16,259 bases of DNA, taken from assembly GCA_937935205.1 (NCBI GenBank), contig CALGXU010000456.1, positions 1 to 16,259 on the forward strand, given 5' to 3'. Below the pieces are notes generated by a model. That model saw only the letters and a list, made by a program, of their open reading frames with translations, was not told the DNA's origin and did no database searches. This document shows, piece by piece, positions 12,518-16,259 of this stretch. The position numbers and the translations under genes were made by a program. Each line of letters begins with the position of its first letter. Positions within the stretch are counted from its first letter, which is position 1. This DNA is from an uncultured Rothia sp. (GTDB lineage: Bacteria; Actinomycetota; Actinomycetes; Actinomycetales; Micrococcaceae).

Positions 12518-13828
12518 TTAGGGCTTCTTGCCGGAGTAGTAGTTGCCGAGGAACTCGTCACGGTACTCGAAGTAGGTGCCGTCCTTGATGGCTTCGCGGG
12601 CGTCATCCACCATGCGCACGATGAAACGCTCATTGTGGATGGAGGCGAGGGTCGCCGCCAGGCGCTCGTCCGCCTTGAAGAGGTGACGCAGGTAGGCGCG
12701 GGTGTAGTGGGTGCAGGTGTAGCAGTCGCAGCCCTCGTAGATGGGCGAGAAGTCCGCCTTGAAGCGCGCGTTGGTGATGTTGTAGCGGCCGGTGGGGGAG
12801 TAGACGGCGGCGTTGCGTGCCACGCGGGTGGGGGAGACGCAGTCGAAGGTGTCCACACCGTTCTCGATGCCGACGAAGATGTCGTCGGGTTCGGAGATGC
12901 CGAGCAGGTGGCGGGGCTTGGATTCGGGTAGCTCTTCGGCGCACCAGCGCACGATGGTGCCGAGGTTTTCCTTCTCAAGCGCGCCACCGATGCCGAAGCC
13001 GTCGAAGGGCATGGAGCCGAGGTCCTGGCATGCCTTGCGGCGCAGGTCCTCGTACTGGGCGCCCTGAATCACGCCGAACAGCGCCTGGTAGGGCTTGCCC
13101 ACGCGCTCTGCGGTCAGGCGCTGGTGCTCAGCGATGCAGCGCAGCGCCCACAGGCGGGTGCGTTCGAGCGCCTCCTCCTGGTAGCCGCGGGAGTTGTAGA
13201 GGGTGGTCAGCTCGTCGAAGGCGAACATGACGTCGGCACCAATCTGGTGCTGCACCTGCATGGACACCTCGGGGGTGAAGCGGTGAATCGAGCCGTCAAT
13301 GTGCGACTTGAAGTTCACGCCGTCGTCGTCAATGTGGGCGAGGCGCTCCTTGCCCTTCGCCACGTCGTCGTCGCCGAGGGGGCGGCCGTCGGCGCCCTTA
13401 GCGTCCGCGACGGTGCCCATGTCGATCACCTTCTTGAAGCCGGAGCCCAGGCTCATGACCTGGAAGCCGCCGGAGTCGGTGAAGGTGGGGCCGTCCCAGT
13501 TCATGAAGGCACCCAGGCCGCCTGCCGCGTCGAGGATTTCGGGGCCGGGCTGCAGGTACAGGTGGTAGGCGTTGGAGAGCAGAGCCTGAGCGCCGAGCTC
13601 CTTCATGGATTCGGGCAGGACCGCCTTGACGGTTGCCTTGGTGCCCACGGGGGTGAAGGCAGGGGTCTGAATCTGTCCGTGCGGGGTGGTGATGACACCG
13701 GTGCGTCCGCGGAACTGTCCGCCGTTGGCTTCTACACGTTCAGCGCTGGGGGAGGCGGTGTCCGCCAGGCGGCTGGTGATGGTGAAGCCAAAGTCCTCGG
13801 TGGGGAAAGAATTATCTAGAACGCTCAT
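12518..13828 (-). CDS. tgt: tRNA-guanine transglycosylase
   Basis: Exchanges guanine-34 of tRNAs with GUN anticodons for preQ1 (bacterial type) or queuine. 436 residues on a TIM barrel. The base-binding and general-base Asp is D118 in TFTDSGGFQ, the second is D205 in FAFDE, and the nucleophile is D329 in DTFDCVSPTR. Zinc ligands are C367, C369 and C372 (CDCYTC) with H398. It is longer than the roughly 375-residue norm: an N-terminal extension of about 33 residues and an insertion of about 30 between GGFQVMSLG and VNFKSHIDGS (about 130-168). The start at 13828 (MSVLDN) has AGAGAAGA upstream; the frame extends 30 codons further but that part overlaps a terminator. It forms an operon with the SRPBCC gene. 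YhhQ at 4705 would supply its substrate. Confidence 0.97.
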   Translation of the reverse strand: MSVLDNSFPTEDFGFTITSRLADTASPSAERVEANGGQFRGRTGVITTPHGQIQTPAFTPVGTKATVKAVLPESMKELGAQALLSNAYHLYLQPGPEILDAAGGLGAFMNWDGPTFTDSGGFQVMSLGSGFKKVIDMGTVADAKGADGRPLGDDDVAKGKERLAHIDDDGVNFKSHIDGSIHRFTPEVSMQVQHQIGADVMFAFDELTTLYNSRGYQEEALERTRLWALRCIAEHQRLTAERVGKPYQALFGVIQGAQYEDLRRKACQDLGSMPFDGFGIGGALEKENLGTIVRWCAEELPESKPRHLLGISEPDDIFVGIENGVDTFDCVSPTRVARNAAVYSPTGRYNITNARFKADFSPIYEGCDCYTCTHYTRAYLRHLFKADERLAATLASIHNERFIVRMVDDAREAIKDGTYFEYRDEFLGNYYSGKKP

Positions 13829-13883
13829 TCTTCTCTCGATTGTTTGCTTTCCGTCTGAATGTCTACACCCTAGCCTACCGGAA

Positions 13884-13913
13884 AACCCCGCCTCCTTTGC
13901 CGGAGGCGGGGTT
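13884..13913 (-). terminator. Terminator after the DyP peroxidase gene
   Basis: Perfect 12-bp stem AACCCCGCCTCC (13884-13895) with GGAGGCGGGGTT (13902-13913), loop of six. On the minus strand the hairpin is followed by TTTTCC. It separates the peroxidase from tgt, whose promoter must lie in the following 55 bases, where TAGGCT, TAGGGT and TAGACA are -10-like. Confidence 0.85.
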
Positions 13914-13952
13914 CGCAAGAAGCTAACCGGGTGCAGCTGGGTTCAGCCAAGC

Positions 13953-14891
13953 TTAGCCGGCGAAGTCACCGAGCATATCCACGGTCGGCACGAAGAAGAG
14001 GGTGCCGGTCACCGCGGTGCTGAAATCCAGCAGGCGGTCGTAGTTGGCCCCGTCCACTCCCATGAACATGTTCATGAGCATCTTCCGGACGGTCGAGAAG
14101 GTGCTGGCGTAGCAGATGAAGTAGGTGCCCAGCTCGTTGTTACCCACGGTGCCGAAGGGCATGTTGTCGCGAATAACCTTGAAGTCGTCACCGATATTGG
14201 CGATGGCGGAGTGCGAGTTGGCGGGCTTTTCGTCCTCGTCCATCTCAATGTCGTCGTGCTTGGAGCGGCCGATGACCTTCTCCTGCTCGGAGACGGGCAG
14301 GCTGTTCCACGCGGTCATGTCGTGAATGTACTTCTGCACGAACTGGTAGCTGCCGCCCCTGTACGCGGGGTCGTCGTCACCGATGAGGCCGAAGTATTCG
14401 CGTGCCGCGGGGGTCTGCGGGTTCTCGGTGCCGTCCACAAAACCGATGATGGAGCGGCCGTCCCAGTAGCGGAAGCCGTGCACCTCATCCAGTACCTCGG
14501 CAATATCGCGCAGAGCTGCGGTAATAGCGGACGCCATATCGTAGGCGATGGACGGCTGAGTCGCGCGGATGTGGAAGTGCAGATCGCCGGGAGTGGACAC
14601 CGCGGTGTGCTTGGGGCCCCTAATCTCCTCGAACTCCACGAGCTCCTGAGGCAGCGGCTTGGGCAGATCCAGGGTCAGCCACGCGCTGTGGCTGATACCC
14701 AGCACAATGTTGGCGTTCTCGGGCGAGTAGCGGTTCGCGGCGGTGTGGTTGAGGTTAATGACGAGCCCGCAGAGGTTCTGGAACCCCTCAACGAGCGCAT
14801 CCTGCGAGACGCCCTCCTTGAACTTCCACACCATGAAAATGGTGTTGGAGTTCGGGCTGGCGGTGACCTGTTGTGATTCTGAAGCAAGCAT
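13953..14891 (-). CDS. DyP-type (dye-decolorising) heme peroxidase
   Basis: A 312-residue heme peroxidase of the DyP superfamily, closest in layout to the compact YfeX/DypB class. It would oxidise peroxide-coupled substrates, or act on porphyrins as proposed for YfeX. The catalytic motif GFVDGTENP carries D153, the proximal heme ligand is H227 in NSHSAIA, and the distal arginine is R241 in VIRDNMPFG, all at the spacing known from DypB. GTYFICYA and the last segment TGTLFFVPT complete the C-terminal ferredoxin-like half. No Tat signal peptide, so cytoplasmic. The start at 14891 (MLASESQQV) is preferred over a TTG at 14927, though the Shine-Dalgarno is weak for both. Not next to an encapsulin or EfeUO genes in the visible DNA. 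Confidence 0.95.
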   Translation of the reverse strand: MLASESQQVTASPNSNTIFMVWKFKEGVSQDALVEGFQNLCGLVINLNHTAANRYSPENANIVLGISHSAWLTLDLPKPLPQELVEFEEIRGPKHTAVSTPGDLHFHIRATQPSIAYDMASAITAALRDIAEVLDEVHGFRYWDGRSIIGFVDGTENPQTPAAREYFGLIGDDDPAYRGGSYQFVQKYIHDMTAWNSLPVSEQEKVIGRSKHDDIEMDEDEKPANSHSAIANIGDDFKVIRDNMPFGTVGNNELGTYFICYASTFSTVRKMLMNMFMGVDGANYDRLLDFSTAVTGTLFFVPTVDMLGDFAG

Positions 14892-14933
14892 AAAGTTCAC
14901 CGTACGCCTGCCTGCAAGACCCCGCAATGAAAC

Positions 14934-14991
14934 CAGCCCTAACCTTTCTGCGCCGGCGTGAGAATACCTTGGCGGGAGAAGATTAGGGCTG
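14934..14991. repeat. 9-bp inverted repeat upstream of the DyP gene
   Basis: CAGCCCTAA (14934-14942) and TTAGGGCTG (14983-14991) are exact reverse complements 40 bases apart. The first, read on the minus strand as AAGGTTAGGGCTGG, shares AGGTTAGG with one half of a DtxR/IdeR iron box, but the second half does not match. Confidence 0.6.
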
Positions 14992-15007
14992 TATCAACGA
15001 TAAGAAT

Positions 15008-16259
15008 TTAGAAACCGTGGGAGGCGAGATCACGGGCATGCGCCAGACGCGCCGCCGTCTCAAAAATAGTCCACGCCTGCACCTGAGTGGACAGCTCCAC
15101 CGGCGCACCGGGCTTCACAACCTTGCTCATCGGCTCGGTGAAGCGCGGGGAGAACTGCACGAGCGCCTTACCGCGAATCTCGTTCGGATCAATGCCGTAC
15201 TCGTTCATCGGCAGGTCGGGGTCAAACTCGCGGCGACCCTCCCACAGGGCGCGCGCGGTCGAGTACACTAGAGTCGAGGCGAGCGCGCGCGCCTCATCGC
15301 TGAGCAGCGGCGAGGATGCCGCCATGCCCAGGTAGCGTACGAGAATGCCGGTGAACAGGCCGCCGTCGCCGTCGCCGTGCGAGATGAGGATGCGGCGGCG
15401 CGCGCCGGAGAGGAACTCCACCTCTTCGGTCATGTGTTTGACGATGCCGACGATGAGGCGTTCGGCGCGTTCGGCGGGGTCCACCTCGCAGGGTACGCCG
15501 GATGCGGCGAGGCTCAGCAGGGCGCCGAGGGCGGTTCCCTGGTTGTAGGTGTATTCGCCGCGTTCGTAGTCGTACTCGTCGCCGCGCACATTCACGCCGT
15601 CAATATAGAGCGAACGTTCTGCATCCCAGAGAGTTTCATTCATCCAGTCCATGAGCGCGGCGGCAGTCTTCGGGTCGCCCGCACGCACATACGCCAGGGC
15701 GGTCGGCGCAGTCGCCGCAGCATTCACAAAATCACGCTTGGACTTGCGCCAACTCATGCCACCCACCGGGGAGAAACCCTTCGCCAGCTGCTCGAAAAGA
15801 GCCGCGCCAGCATCCTGAGCGGCAACATCATTCGCGCCGGTCAGCTCAATGCAGAAGGAATTCATGCGGCCCACCGCGAGGGTCAGCCACGCCATATCGT
15901 CAAAGTAGTCGTTCGCGAAGCGGCCATAGTTGCGCACGTTAATGCCGCGCAACAGCGCGCGGGCACGGTGCAGCTCCTCCTGGGCGGCAGTAATATCGCC
16001 CTCGCGCAGGTGACGCTGACCGGCATCAATCACGCAATCCAGCAGGTGCGCCTGCCACCAGTAATGCCAAGCGTTCAGGCGCTGGCTCAGCGGGCGCGGG
16101 TCCGGCACCTGTACCGAACCGATGAGTGCGCCGGGAACGCCAAGAATACGATGCACGAAGGTGTCGGTGACGCTGACGGCTGCGGCAGCGGCATGCGAGG
16201 AGGTGCGCTCGGCGTACTCGCTAATCGACTCCAGAGACTGCGCGTTGTGGGAAGACGGC
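15008..16259 (-). CDS. Glycoside hydrolase family 76 protein, 5' end beyond window
   Basis: Endo-alpha-1,6-mannanase-type enzyme; GH76 members are (alpha/alpha)6 barrels. The catalytic pair DD in NDYFDDMAW lies at 15896-15901, matching the D-D of family members, and EYTYNQGTALGALL provides the second family mark. The reading frame stays open from the stop at 15008 to the right edge of the window (about 416 codons). A GTG at 16156 is in frame, but the codons before it continue a plausible helix (EYAERTSSHAAAAAVSVTDTF) that precedes the RILGVPGALIG segment in this subgroup, so the true start lies further right. In the visible part there is no signal peptide, so secretion cannot be judged. It ends 116 bp before the DyP gene on the same strand with no terminator seen between. 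Confidence 0.88.
   Translation of the reverse strand, partial: PSSHNAQSLESISEYAERTSSHAAAAAVSVTDTFVHRILGVPGALIGSVQVPDPRPLSQRLNAWHYWWQAHLLDCVIDAGQRHLREGDITAAQEELHRARALLRGINVRNYGRFANDYFDDMAWLTLAVGRMNSFCIELTGANDVAAQDAGAALFEQLAKGFSPVGGMSWRKSKRDFVNAAATAPTALAYVRAGDPKTAAALMDWMNETLWDAERSLYIDGVNVRGDEYDYERGEYTYNQGTALGALLSLAASGVPCEVDPAERAERLIVGIVKHMTEEVEFLSGARRRILISHGDGDGGLFTGILVRYLGMAASSPLLSDEARALASTLVYSTARALWEGRREFDPDLPMNEYGIDPNEIRGKALVQFSPRFTEPMSKVVKPGAPVELSTQVQAWTIFETAARLAHARDLASHGF

Noticed and set aside
13953..14030. Encapsulin cargo-loading peptide on the DyP peroxidase
   Set aside because: The protein ends right after the domain (VDMLGDFAG) without the C-terminal extension of encapsulated DyP, and no shell gene is nearby.
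13686..14876. 396-codon plus-strand frame opposite the DyP gene
   Set aside because: Val/Gly/His-rich antisense product; the minus strand has an intact peroxidase with all catalytic residues.
15008..16156. GTG at 16156 as the start of the GH76 gene
   Set aside because: The frame stays open to the window edge and the upstream codons give family-like helical sequence, so the gene is truncated by the window, not started there.

Overview
The window looks like chromosomal DNA of a high-GC actinobacterium. Inference: a Micrococcaceae member, most likely Rothia or a close relative. The grounds are the actinobacterial type of DnaX, the small SRP RNA, the long Tgt with an internal insertion, Ser/Thr/Ala/Pro-rich lipoproteins, and several promoters whose -10 box sits 6-7 bases before the start codon. 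No phage, transposase, integrase or CRISPR is visible. The gene content is mostly housekeeping, transport and small accessory functions.

Layout. 1-1324 (-) is the 5' part of dnaX, running out of the left edge. Divergent from it are the small SRP RNA (about 1556-1647, +), a repeat-rich non-coding stretch holding a second degraded copy of the SRP RNA 3' end, and tRNA-Ser(GGA) with an encoded CCA and a strong terminator. A 107-residue ParB-fold-like protein (+) and a TetR regulator (-) converge on a bidirectional terminator. Upstream of tetR is a probable secretory-type or cytoplasmic alpha/beta hydrolase (-). The region between the hydrolase and the divergent yhhQ (+) contains a perfect 17-bp tandem duplication and a long structured leader RNA for yhhQ. 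Two paralogous amino acid permeases (+) follow, each with its own promoter. The second has a perfect 16-bp palindrome over its -10 box. A 390-bp non-coding stretch comes next, then a hotdog thioesterase (+) and two paralogous lipoproteins (+) that share a four-cysteine module. On the minus strand, from right to left, are a GH76 glycosidase (5' end beyond the window), a DyP-type peroxidase, tgt and an AHSA1/SRPBCC protein. The last two lie 32 bp apart and probably form one transcript.

How parts fit together. YhhQ (queuosine-precursor importer) and Tgt (tRNA-guanine transglycosylase) form an import-and-insert route for queuosine in tRNA. No precursor synthesis genes are seen here. The yhhQ leader can form mutually exclusive stems plus a loop-to-downstream pairing, the layout expected of a ligand-sensing RNA. 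It does not match the preQ1-I or preQ1-II pattern that I know, so it is the best candidate here for something undescribed. All functional calls rest on reading motifs by eye; no database search was possible.
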